A DNA stretch of 64,000 bases, from contig CM059194.1 of the NCBI GenBank assembly GCA_030323885.1, forward strand, positions 1,178,001-1,242,000, written 5' to 3'. The notes beneath the pieces were generated by a model. It was not told the DNA's origin. It was given only the letters and a program-made list of their open reading frames with translations, and searched no databases. Shown in pieces: positions 57,401 to 64,000 of this stretch. The stretch's first letter is position 1; each line of letters starts with the position of its first letter. Position numbers and translations under genes: made by a program. The stretch is from Branchipolynoe longqiensis. Taxonomy: Eukaryota > Annelida > Polychaeta > Phyllodocida > Polynoidae.

Positions 57401-58234
57401 AGTTGCCATAACTTTCTCCCCTATTAAGATATTTTCAAAATTACAACAGATTTGCATTTGTCTCAGCAAGGTCTGTTGAAAGAGCTTAACTTTACACTGT
57501 TTGTTGTGTTTTGAAATTTTAGCTGATCTACCTATCTTAGCTATTTTCATAACTCACATATTCACTAATGCAGTTAGGTTGTTAGCGCAATTATCCTTAA
57601 TTATATTTAATAGCACTATTACTAGTATTAGTAGGACTAGGTAAACAAATAATACTATGTTCTAACTTGACCAACATTCCAGTAATCATAGACATAGGTT
57701 ATTATAATATAGCAGGTGGAACAACAAAATAATTTACATCAATTTTTGTCATAATTTTTAGATAATCGAGCTTTTACTTTTTTAGATCAAATTAACAGGA
57801 ACAAAATGATGAAAACAAATGAGATATCATATGCTTGACCCAGAACAATGCACACGTGTTTTCTTAGAAAACACACCTCCCTGTAATTTTATGACAGAAT
57901 GTTTGGAGGGGTAATTGGCTTCTAGGTGATGCGTTCGTTTCGTTGAAACAGAACTTAACGCGGCGTGCCGAATTGCACCTTCAGTTGTTTACACGGCGTG
58001 CGCCGACATGATCAAACGAACATACTCACTCAGCGTTGACTGAACTATCAACAAACACCCAAGCGCCGGGTGGAATTTGTTTCGCTCAGAAGAGCGATAT
58101 CAGCAAACCTAGAGAACAACATAAGAGACCACTCATACACTTACATCTTTTTTCTTCGGGACAGCTATAGCAATGCATAATAATGCGCCAAGGCACACGA
58201 TTAAAGCCACAATACATCGCGACATGATTGCCAT
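37794..58234 (-). CDS. MAGT1: OST3/OST6-family oligosaccharyltransferase subunit (MAGT1/TUSC3), complete
   Basis: Exons in transcript order (- strand): 58145-58234, 56465-56634, 54527-54644, 52710-52792, 51234-51291, 50119-50259, 48145-48234, 44714-44777, 40514-40588, 39064-39154, 37794-37809. They join to 332 codons including TAA, all GT-AG. The 331-residue product compares with about 335 for human MAGT1. It has a signal peptide (1-25), a thioredoxin-like lumenal domain with CTVC at 83-86, a conserved NYS sequon (67-69) and four membrane spans. The family is an ER oxidoreductase subunit of STT3B-type OST that helps glycosylate sites near cysteines; Mg2+ transport has also been proposed. Vertebrates have two paralogs, so the choice of MAGT1 over TUSC3 is nominal. 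Confidence 0.92.
37828..38212 (-). mobile_element. SINE family A, internally duplicated
   Basis: The tail segment (ttttacatcctgggaacatctaaggtcat type) occurs twice (37838 and 37935) before the common body; head ends near 38212. It begins about 18 bp upstream of the terminal exon's acceptor. Confidence 0.8.
38384..38647 (-). mobile_element. MITE family 1, - orientation
   Basis: CAAGGTCCGTAC ... CATACGGACCCTA; flanks tataca/tattag match only partly. Confidence 0.75.
39064..39154 (-). CDS. MAGT1: MAGT1/TUSC3 exon 10, fourth membrane span
   Basis: Acceptor ccctttcag, donor TACAG|gtaagg. Encodes [20 protein letters not shown] and [10 protein letters not shown] (297-326). The KY-GYPY end is the conserved cytosolic tail signature. 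Confidence 0.92.
39167..39470 (-). mobile_element. SINE family A
   Basis: Starts 13 bp upstream of exon 10 of the OST gene (in its intron), extends to a tRNA-like head near 39460. Confidence 0.8.
39990..40330 (-). mobile_element. SINE family B, full length
   Basis: Tail gtttgttttatttaacgatg at the left; head on the - strand gggagcgggacgtagctcag, then tggtagagtg, at the right. The A box is well preserved. Confidence 0.87.
40514..40588 (-). CDS. MAGT1: MAGT1/TUSC3 exon 9
   Basis: Acceptor cccagaaccag, which has a weak pyrimidine tract; donor CGGC|gtaagt. Encodes [25 protein letters not shown] (272-296). Phases match on both sides and the GMILLNEA stretch fits TM3/loop of the family. Confidence 0.85.
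40755..41060 (-). mobile_element. SINE family A
   Basis: Typical body; head with ggtggccgaatc on the - strand near 41050. Confidence 0.82.
41650..41725 (+). repeat. G-rich tract
   Basis: Gaggaggcagaggaggaggc followed by 16 consecutive G and further G runs, able in principle to form a G-quadruplex on the + strand. Confidence 0.7.
42275..42774. mobile_element. 500-bp element with ~45-bp inverted ends
   Basis: Left CCGGTGTCATGGTATAAAAC then cccggcccgatcgcagcccc; right end is the near-perfect inverse (..ttttataccacgacaccgg). No ORF of note; interior AT-rich. Confidence 0.85.
42901..43172. mobile_element. MITE family 3
   Basis: GGCCGCGTTCAGGGTCCGTC ... GACGCACCCTGAACGCGGCC, flanked by CAG (42898-42900) and GAG (43173-43175). 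Inverted relative to the 33645 copy internally. Confidence 0.85.
43566..43633. repeat. Near-perfect 68-bp hairpin
   Basis: atattcagcggttaacgttc pairs with gaacgttgaccgctgaatat around an AT-rich centre that is itself palindromic (atactaataatattagtat). Confidence 0.9.
44714..44777 (-). CDS. MAGT1: MAGT1/TUSC3 exon 8
   Basis: Acceptor ctcctttcag, donor TTGA|gtatct. Encodes [20 protein letters not shown] and L (251-271), entering TM3; corresponds to human YIHGSSQAQFVAETHIVL. Confidence 0.85.
45000..45155 (-). mobile_element. SINE family A, tail half
   Basis: Ends abruptly at cacattatcctga. Confidence 0.75.
45900..46115 (+). mobile_element. Repeat family E, 3' part
   Basis: Shares actgaaatgcaggcaatcaa and gaaaacaagcctgggtaccc with 15846-16338. 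Confidence 0.7.
46708..47190 (+). mobile_element. Repeat family C
   Basis: (gatt)n start, then gtcggcaacaaaggtcacat and the shared 3' segment. Confidence 0.75.
47340..47820 (+). mobile_element. Repeat family C, second head-to-tail copy
   Basis: Same family as the preceding repeat; the two copies are separated by about 150 bp. Confidence 0.75.
47828..48042 (-). mobile_element. SINE family D (tRNA-Ser-like head)
   Basis: About 95% identical by eye to 26690-26905. Confidence 0.75.
48145..48234 (-). CDS. MAGT1: MAGT1/TUSC3 exon 7
   Basis: Thirty codons; acceptor tcccttcag, donor GTG|gtcagt. Encodes [20 protein letters not shown] then [10 protein letters not shown] (221-250). [12 protein letters not shown] is the most invariant family motif, on the loop after TM2. 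Confidence 0.93.
48842..49100 (-). mobile_element. SINE family A, diverged
   Basis: Recognisable by gatatcccactcag and the gtcactgg-like centre; many substitutions. Confidence 0.6.
49165..50085. repeat. 13-bp purine-rich minisatellite
   Basis: About 70 copies of agcggtggaggag and variants. Because 13 is not a multiple of 3 and the unit contains no stop in most frames, five or more long open frames appear. It lies in the OST gene intron, 34 bp from the exon 6 donor. Confidence 0.93.
50119..50259 (-). CDS. MAGT1: MAGT1/TUSC3 exon 6, first membrane span
   Basis: Phase 0 both ends; acceptor ggttgcag, donor CTG|gtaaga. Encodes [20 protein letters not shown] and on to KTSWGIAAL (174-220). TM1 is about residues 184-201. 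A 13-bp minisatellite begins about 34 bp downstream of the donor. Confidence 0.92.
51234..51291 (-). CDS. MAGT1: MAGT1/TUSC3 exon 5
   Basis: Fifty-eight bases; acceptor tttttccag, donor CAC|gtaagt. Encodes [20 protein letters not shown] (154-173), the family's GF-AE-IARW helix at the end of the thioredoxin fold. Confidence 0.9.
51298..51645 (-). mobile_element. SINE family B, full length
   Basis: Best-preserved copy. Tail gtttgttttatttaacgacg at the left; on the - strand the head gggagcggaacgtagctcag, then gtggtagagtg, is at the right. It starts 7 bp upstream of exon 5, in the acceptor's pyrimidine region. Confidence 0.9.
51712..51965 (-). mobile_element. SINE family A, with internal deletion
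   Basis: The segment between cccactc... and gcgccaggctag is shortened; the head (ccgattcagccaccgcgtcc) is intact. Confidence 0.8.
52330..52495 (+). repeat. ~52-bp tandem repeat
   Basis: Three to four copies of tacgctgatagtgctgc(a/g) with gcatgtattagtagt spacers. Confidence 0.8.
52710..52792 (-). CDS. MAGT1: MAGT1/TUSC3 exon 4
   Basis: Acceptor atttctag, donor CACAG|gtaggt. Encodes [20 protein letters not shown] and SDTMDIH (127-153), with the conserved cis-Pro region NSAP and FP-KGKPKR. Confidence 0.92.
52868..53212 (-). mobile_element. SINE family A
   Basis: Near full length, head ending ggccagccggtct. Confidence 0.85.
53737..54050 (-). mobile_element. SINE family A
   Basis: Near full length, head ending cggccatcccatctgg. 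Confidence 0.85.
54527..54644 (-). CDS. MAGT1: MAGT1/TUSC3 exon 3
   Basis: Acceptor ctccctcag, donor GGT|gtaagt. Encodes [20 protein letters not shown] and [19 protein letters not shown] (residues 88-126), the ANSWRYS and MVD-DEGSDVF signature of the family. Confidence 0.93.
55452..56153. mobile_element. Foldback element rich in CGTATG words
   Basis: Ends GGGCCCTGTCACATTACGG and ..CTAATGTGACAGCCCC. An inner nested pair, ggcgttagcgtatg / catacgctaacgcc, closes at 55870. Dozens of cgtatg/catacg/cctatg words run in both directions. No ORF. Confidence 0.85.
56155..56430 (+). mobile_element. MITE family 2
   Basis: Immediately downstream of the foldback element; its 3' end atcggactatgcaact-TTAA is intact and its 5' end is eroded. 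Exon 2 of the OST gene is 35 bp further on. Confidence 0.75.
56465..56634 (-). CDS. MAGT1: MAGT1/TUSC3 exon 2, CxxC redox motif
   Basis: Acceptor gacttttcag, donor AA|gtcagt. Residues 31-87 include [32 protein letters not shown] and QRQCTVCK. The CTVC pair (83, 86) is the redox active site (CVVC in human). Very strong family match. Confidence 0.93.
56650..58140. other. OST gene intron 1, nothing further recognised
   Basis: AT-rich unique-looking DNA with a short direct repeat (tgggcggtacccgggtggta / tgggtggtacccaggtggta, each followed by attagtccaccactgaat) at 56896-56975. Confidence 0.5.
58145..58234 (-). CDS. MAGT1: MAGT1/TUSC3 exon 1, start and signal peptide
   Basis: ATG at 58234-58232 in the context aaacATGG. 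Encodes [20 protein letters not shown] and then [10 protein letters not shown]; donor GAT|gtaagt. A second in-frame ATG (Met4, 58225) could also be used. The hydrophobic core followed by small residues fits an ER signal peptide cleaved near residue 25. Confidence 0.85.
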
Positions 58235-58425
58235 GTTTGTGGTGTCGATTCCTCGTCCACTTCCAGCACGCTTGTCCCAACTCGTACACTAGGAAACTGT
58301 TCGGTGTGCAGTTGTCGAATCGAGAGAGTGATGTGTAGCTGTGGCGTGGAATTCAGCAAGACCACACTCCAGTGGTACAGGGATATATCCCTAAACTGTT
58401 ATAATTGTCTCTCAGATGAGACTAT

Positions 58426-59020
58426 GCCCTGTTCACACGGGCAAAATGTGAGGCGAATCAGGCAAATCGAATCAGGTGAGGCGAATTAGCCATCCGTTCA
58501 CATGGGCAGTACTTGGGCCAGAAATCGAAATCTGCGCATGAGCAAGTCGATACTAACCAGCGCCAGTTTGGGTTTGTCGATGTCGGCACTAGAGAGTGTG
58601 GGTTCGACCTAGATATGTATGGATTGAAGCGTATTGGTTTGGAACGGTCAAAACTTCTGTTGGGCAGTGAAACCCTAAAAATAAATCATGAAAAAAATAT
58701 CTGTGCATAGATAGCGGTTTCATTAATTAAATTATATAATATGTGCTTTTGATCGACCGGAAAGTCAACAAACTGAGGTGTCGACTGCGCATGCGTGTGA
58801 GGTGCTTAAACCGCCTCAGTGCTTCCACACGGGCAAAATAAATCGAATCAGAGAAATCGGCTTACGTAATCGACCTCCACAGGTGGTTTACAGTATCCGC
58901 ATCACACGAATCGATTCAGCCCTAATTCGACTCAGACGCCCGTTCACACGAGAAATGTAAGCCGAACTAGGCAAGTCGATTTCTACGAATCGATTTACAT
59001 TGCCCGTGTGAACACGGCTT
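58426..59020. mobile_element. TIR element, ~595 bp (family H)
   Basis: gccctgttcacacgggcaaa ... tgcccgtgtgaacacggc ends, with many aatcga(a/t)tca/tgaatcgatt words inside. It lies 190 bp upstream of the OST gene start. No transposase. Confidence 0.82.
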
Positions 59021-59439
59021 AAGATTGAAAATGGTAAATATTTGGGGTATTAAAATAAGGTTACTTCTAGATAAAACACTCGGTCCAAGAGCTTTATTCC
59101 AGAAGATTACGCCCATACCTATTCAAGAATTGCCAACTTTGAACCTACAACATATAGCAAAATGAGTAAATATATATGCTTATATGGTGACACATTCTAC
59201 CAACTACACAAACACATTTAAGTAATCAAATGAAATAAAATGTAATTGCCTCAATGCCCACTGTTATTATGTTACACTGAATCCATTGTAAAACATAAAT
59301 ATTTTTAAATGATACCCAACACGGGAGCTTAATTAACCCCATCACAAATGAGGAAGAAATGATTGGAAACCTTAAACATGTTGCGAGACTTGGAAATAGC
59401 CACCATGATTGCCTTTTCTTTAATTTCAGTTGCTATTCC

Positions 59440-61360
59440 CATGTAAAGTGGAAAGCACAAATTCATATTGGATAAAGGCGACTATGAGGGCTTGAGACAG
59501 GATCTCGACCAAGTTCTACTAAGTGCAGCCCCAAATACAGACATTGTTGAGGACAATTGGAATGCATTTGAAAAAACCTTCATGGAAAAATGCCAACAGC
59601 ACATACCCATGTCATCTGGCAAAATGAATAATGGCAGACCACGGCCAGAATGAATGAATGACCAAGTCAAGCAGAAGATCAGCTTGAAACAACAGGCATA
59701 CGCAGTGAAGAGACATTCGGGCACAGAAAGTGACAGAATTCGATATGTAAAACTATGTAACCAAGTAAAGTGGGAATGTAGGAAAGCAAAGAGAGAGCAT
59801 GAGAAAAACATAGCCAAAAATGCCAAAGAGAACCCAAAAGCCTTCTATAAATATGCTAGGAGTAAACTCAAAGTACATATTCCAGTTGGAGATTTGAGGC
59901 GGGATGATGGGACCATTGCACAAAAGGATATCGACAAAGCTGATACGTTGAACACCAGATTCACAAGTGTCTTCACACAAGAAGATCTGTCATGTATACC
60001 AATGTTTGAGGACCGACTCTTTCGTGCCCCCCTGACCAACATAAATATTGCACCATCCGATCTGAAGAAAAAATTATACAATCTTAATGCATCTAAGACA
60101 GTAGGTCCTGACGGAATATACCCACGCATATTGAAGGAGCTACACAACAAGCTTGTTGAACACACATTTTCCAAAAATCACTAAAGCAAAGAAAACTTCC
60201 TCACCCATGTAAGGATGGACATGTGGCTCCCATCTTCAAAAGGGGTAACAGAAGTGATCCAGGAAACTATAGGCCAATCAGTCTAACATCTGTAGTGTGT
60301 AGGTTGCTGGAATCAATAATAAGAGATTCTATCATGGCTCATCTTGTCGAAAACAACCTCCTATCAACACAGCAGCATGGCTTTGTGCAAGGAAGATCTT
60401 GTAAGACCCAACTACTGGCATGTATGGATGAGTGGACCCACGTTATTGATGACTTTGGAGATCTGGATGCTATATGGAGAAAGGTAGTGACTCACGGGAC
60501 TTCCAGAAGAACCTCAACAACATGCAGAAGTGGTCAAGTGATTGGCAGCTGAAGTTTAATGCTTCAAAATGCAAAGTGATGCATTTAGGGGGCAAAAACA
60601 GCAAGCACATCTATGTAATGAACGATGGGGTGAATAATGTTCCGCTCTCCGAAAGAATGATAGAAAAGGACTTAGGTGTCAAGGTGGACAACAAACTGAC
60701 ATTCAGCGACCACATCCAGGAAGCCGCCAACAGAGCTAATTAAATACTGGCTATCATTCGAAGATCGTACACATACCTAGACGAGGATGTTGTGCGCAGA
60801 CTGTACACATCCCTTGCACATCCACTTTTGGAATATGGAAATGTTGTGTGGTCACCACTCTAGATGAAGGATGCTGAGTCAATTGAGAGGATCCAAAGAA
60901 GGGCAACGAAGCTTGTACATCGATTCGATGAAATACCCTATGAACAACGTATGTGTCATTTGAAGATCCCAAGCATGTACTACAGACTGGCCCGGGGGGA
61001 TATGATTGAAGTATTCAAATATCTCCATGGTATCTACAAGACATGCAGCCCCCTTATCAGAGACTCCAACACCAGGACCAGAGGGCACTCCCTGAAGCTG
61101 AGGAAGCGGTACTCCAGACTGGACCTGCGACACAACTTTTTCGGCTTTAGGGTGGTTGACCTGTGGAATGACCTGCCGGAGAGTGTCCTAACGGCAGAGT
61201 TGGTGAACTGTTTCAAGTTCCGACTGGATGCATACTGGTCAAGCATTACATATATCTTAGAGCCAGTGACAGTTGCTACGGTCCACCACTGTCTCCATTT
61301 CTATTAATTAAGAGCGGCTAACAGGTCCAAGGCCTATTATAGCTGTATCCTATTGATTGA
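59440..61360 (+). mobile_element. CR1/Jockey-like LINE, defective
   Basis: Order along the element: pre-RT region with a stop near 59653, a linker (DLRRDDGTIAQKDIDKAD), a SKTVGPDGI motif, a frameshift near 60165, RT block PGNYRPISLTSVVCRLLE and QHGFVQGRSC, then a junction near 60470, thumb region (NASKCKVMHLG, KDLGVKVDN) and the C-terminal domain to 61307. The segment that should hold the catalytic YADD-type box is missing. Several stops (60741, 60862) also break the frame. It ends in a gattgattgatt microsatellite. Confidence 0.85.
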
Positions 61361-61379
61361 TTGATCAGAGTGATGGCCT

Positions 61380-62228
61380 ACAACCATACAATCTACCCAG
61401 TAACAGTTTCCAATGCAACATAACACCTTCCACATGCCATTTTCCTTCTCATTTCATTGTCCACAATCTTAATATTCTAAACCTATTACATAAAACAATT
61501 ACTAACCCAAATAATATTACAACTTCATTTATTGTTATAATATTTTTTAAAGTGTAACTGGTTATATTGACTATGACCCACACTAAGAAAAAGGTCACAA
61601 CCTTGCAAAAGAGTTGTAATCCTAAAGAATTGTATTGCATATCTTACTCTGTGTCTGCTCGACTGGTTCGGGCTGCCCCCCCTCGGGCACCCTTATAATC
61701 TGAACCCTATTCCTATACAACATATTCCCCGCCTCGTTCAAAATCTGATATTCTCTCCCTGAGACACCCGTGCGACCTAAAATTACCCCTTTTTTCCATT
61801 CACTGCATTATTTTTGTACTTTATCTTGTCACCAACCGATCGCGCAACAGCGACTCCTCCATCATCATCATCATCATGCTGTCGGTCGCAATGCGACAAA
61901 GACTGCTTTCATTACTTGACTGCCGCTCTCCATTTAGCTCTCTGCTGTGAGAGTTGCGTCCATGAGTCGGTCTTAATGTAACACTTCATGAAAGCTGCCT
62001 GCAAAAGTGTTGAAGTGCTGCTGGCCTTTGCAAGTTACCAGCGGCACTCTCTCGGGGAGCAAATAGAGGTTTCACACTGGCAAGAACATGTCAAGACAGG
62101 CGCAAAACTATTTGTCCCTACAGTGGCTGGTCGGGAGATGTTGGGAGTTCCATACATCAACCGCCCTTAATGCTGCCACAGTGACATGGTTTTCTGTTTA
62201 GGGTTTGCTCCCTTAGCCTTCGGTTCTC
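61380..62228. other. Unassigned flank
   Basis: AT-rich to 61640, then GC-richer DNA. A 60-codon + strand frame at 61988-62170 is not recognised and has no splice or homology support. cat/atc triplets lie at 61861-61876. Confidence 0.3.
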
Positions 62229-62705
62229 TCAAGGACCTGTACCACAAGGCAGTGGTTTACAACTCTGCAAGGCAGGGGCGTCAAACTCCTCCACTGTCCC
62301 ATATTCGCAATCCTTCACTTTGTCCCTTAATGCCGTGATGTACGTGGCCATCGTTTCTGTAGCTTGATTATGCGAATTAAACTTGTACCTGGTTATTATC
62401 AAACTGCACTTGCCTACACAATATGTCTGGAATGCTTCTGTGAGTGGTCCTATCCTGTCTCCGTCAGCGAGCGCGATGGACATATTGGCGAAAACTCTTT
62501 GCGCTTCTTTGCCAGCGACGTGAAGAAAGATGCAGCATTGCACGCATTCTGCCTTCAATATGACACCTGCCGCAATGGTGTATATGTCATATGCTCTGAT
62601 CCATGTTTTCCAGTTCGATCGTGTGTTGTTGCTGAGGACAAGCTGACAAGGCGGCCACAAACCCGGCAGTGTATTAGCGGGCGGCATTCTTCCTTATCTG
62701 ACACC
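62229..62705 (-). mobile_element. Ty3/gypsy-like gag fragment
   Basis: A 152-codon - strand frame with NWKTWIRAYDIYTIAAG, a LHVAGKEAQRVF motif, a YCVGK...RYKFNSHNQ segment and YITALRDKVKDCEYG. This order is typical of metazoan gypsy-class retrotransposon gag. The frame decays near 62240; no zinc knuckle, protease, polymerase or LTR is visible nearby. Confidence 0.75.
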
Positions 62706-62727
62706 ATGTGAAAGTACAACGTCTGAA

Positions 62728-63770
62728 CACTTTGACTTCTTTTAAAAAATTTTTTTTTATTGAGGCTGTATTTATACTGTTCATAGCATATAAGCCCGGG
62801 TACCCAGGCTTGTTTTCAATGCTGGCCAGTTGTAGTGTTGGTGTTATCTTACCACACAGTGGCTGCTGATAAGGTATTTGTTTGCCTGCATTTCAGTAGC
62901 AGATAGATAATTGGTTGGTATGGTTAATAGCCTATAGCTGTGTTTACATGGGAAATTGTGAAGCGATTTAGGCAAATCGATTTATATGAAGCGATGTAGT
63001 GGCGCATTTACACGAGCGAGTTTGAAAGTGTGTCAGCGACCGGGAACCAGCAGCCTTAGTGTTGCGCCTGTAGCGGGCGAGCACTGCTATTTGTTTAGTT
63101 TACACTCGTCGATTCGATGCCGATGTAGCTGCTACGTTAATATCGCTTGGAATTTAGGGTTAATTTAATTAAATTTCATTATTTGAGTATGTAATTCTGT
63201 TAAATATGATCGCATTCAATAGATTTCGGCATAATCGGTCCCTCACACTGCTGGGCACCAGCGATAGTTACAGCTGAGCTTGTAGCCGGCGAGCACCGCT
63301 ATTTTACAATATCGCCGCCCGGGAACGGGCTGAATCGCTTCATCTATACTACCTCGCAAGGTGGTTTACATCTACCAATATATATGAATCGATTCAGCCC
63401 TAAAACGCCTCAGCATCGCGTTTACACGACAAATGTGAATCGATCTAGGCAAGTCGTTTTATATGAAGCGTTTTAAATCGCCCGTGTAAACAGGGCTTTT
63501 GTTAGTTTTTTTTTATTTTCTTGGTATATAGGTATTTATTTGTTCTACTCTTATTACTAGACTAGCCTACTCCTAATTACATATCATAGGCTTGTACGTA
63601 GCTGTGTGGTGTGTTATCTGGCTACTTTTGGCATGGTTACCTTCCATTGGGCATCCCGCTGGTGGGCCGTGACATATCACATGCCCCTTTGCTGTGCAGC
63701 TTAGTGGGGGTTTCCTCGCCTTATTTTGCACAGATATTCTTTGTAAGTTTTTAGGTCAGGAATTTGTCAT
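62728..63770 (-). mobile_element. Repeat family E, split by a TIR element
   Basis: The two halves, 62728-62937 and 63498-63770, read in reverse are collinear with 15846-16338 (gcctcaat..., gaaaacaagcctgggtaccc, then acgtacaagcctatg, then tcacggcccac). The central 560 bp is a family H element. Confidence 0.75.
62938..63497. mobile_element. TIR element (family H)
   Basis: gctgtgtttacatgggaaat ... tcgcccgtgtaaacagggc ends; inside, repeated (t)gaatcgat/aagcgatt words. Related in end sequence to 58426-59020 but diverged inside. Confidence 0.8.
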
Positions 63771-64000
63771 TCCTTTACCATTTGGGCATTCCACACTTCC
63801 ACACTTCTGGATACTGAATGGTTTATTCCCATCCAGGGCTCACTGAACCACCAGCTAAACTTTCCATGACGTCATCTCATTTACATACTCCTTTGTCTCA
63901 CTCACTGTCTAGAACATTATGCATCTCATTAGCATATATTACAGATGTGTCTGGACGTCTATTACGCATATATCACAGTGTACAAACTGAAGTTTCCATT

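Noticed and set aside
58086..58289. 67-codon - strand frame starting upstream of the OST ATG
   Set aside because: Out of frame with the signal peptide exon; shadow of exon 1.
61988..62170. 60-codon + strand frame
   Set aside because: No recognised motif, no splice support and located among decayed retroelements.

Overview
The window is eukaryotic nuclear DNA. It shows intron-rich genes with GT-AG splice sites, tRNA-derived SINEs, decayed LINEs, several MITE families and long minisatellites. No bacterial-style operon is present. The SINE families and the non-LTR fragments look like those of marine invertebrates, most likely a mollusc such as a gastropod. That is an inference from repeat style, not a measured match.

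Two genes are supported, and they converge. On the + strand, sixteen exons from 991 to 30929 encode the last 918 codons of an ortholog of SPIDR, the scaffold protein of homologous recombination that works with RAD51 and BLM. All junction phases add up to one open frame ending at TAA 30927-30929. The N-terminal exon or exons lie left of the window. On the - strand, eleven exons from 58234 down to 37794 encode a complete 331-residue OST3/OST6-family protein (MAGT1/TUSC3 type). This is the thioredoxin-like, four-membrane-span subunit of the STT3B-type oligosaccharyltransferase. It has a signal peptide, a CTVC redox motif and a last coding exon of only 16 bases.

The most unusual feature is the structure around the SPIDR exons. 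At five of sixteen exons the exon/intron edge itself has been tandemly duplicated. The clearest case lies 5' of exon 13. A 77-bp unit containing the 3' splice site and the first codons of the zinc-ribbon exon is present about 47 times at an exact 77-bp period, and only the last copy continues into the true exon. Exon 7 shows the mirror image, with its 3' end and 5' splice site repeated six times. Exon 8 (three copies), exon 11 (20-bp acceptor triplication) and the terminal exon 16 (one extra copy) show the same pattern at smaller scale.

Layout: 1-990 flank with a MITE; 991-30929 SPIDR with minisatellites at 6.9-8.0, 13.8-14.5, 20.8-21.2, 21.9-25.5 and 27.5-28.9 kb; 30.93-37.79 kb intergenic or 3'UTR with nested SINE, LINE and MITE insertions; 37.79-58.23 kb MAGT1/TUSC3 with a 13-bp minisatellite 34 bp from an exon; 58.4-64 kb mobile DNA. 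The last part holds two related TIR elements, a CR1/Jockey-like LINE lacking its catalytic core and a Ty3/gypsy-like gag fragment. Assignments to SPIDR and MAGT1/TUSC3 rest on remembered family sequences and should be confirmed by alignment.
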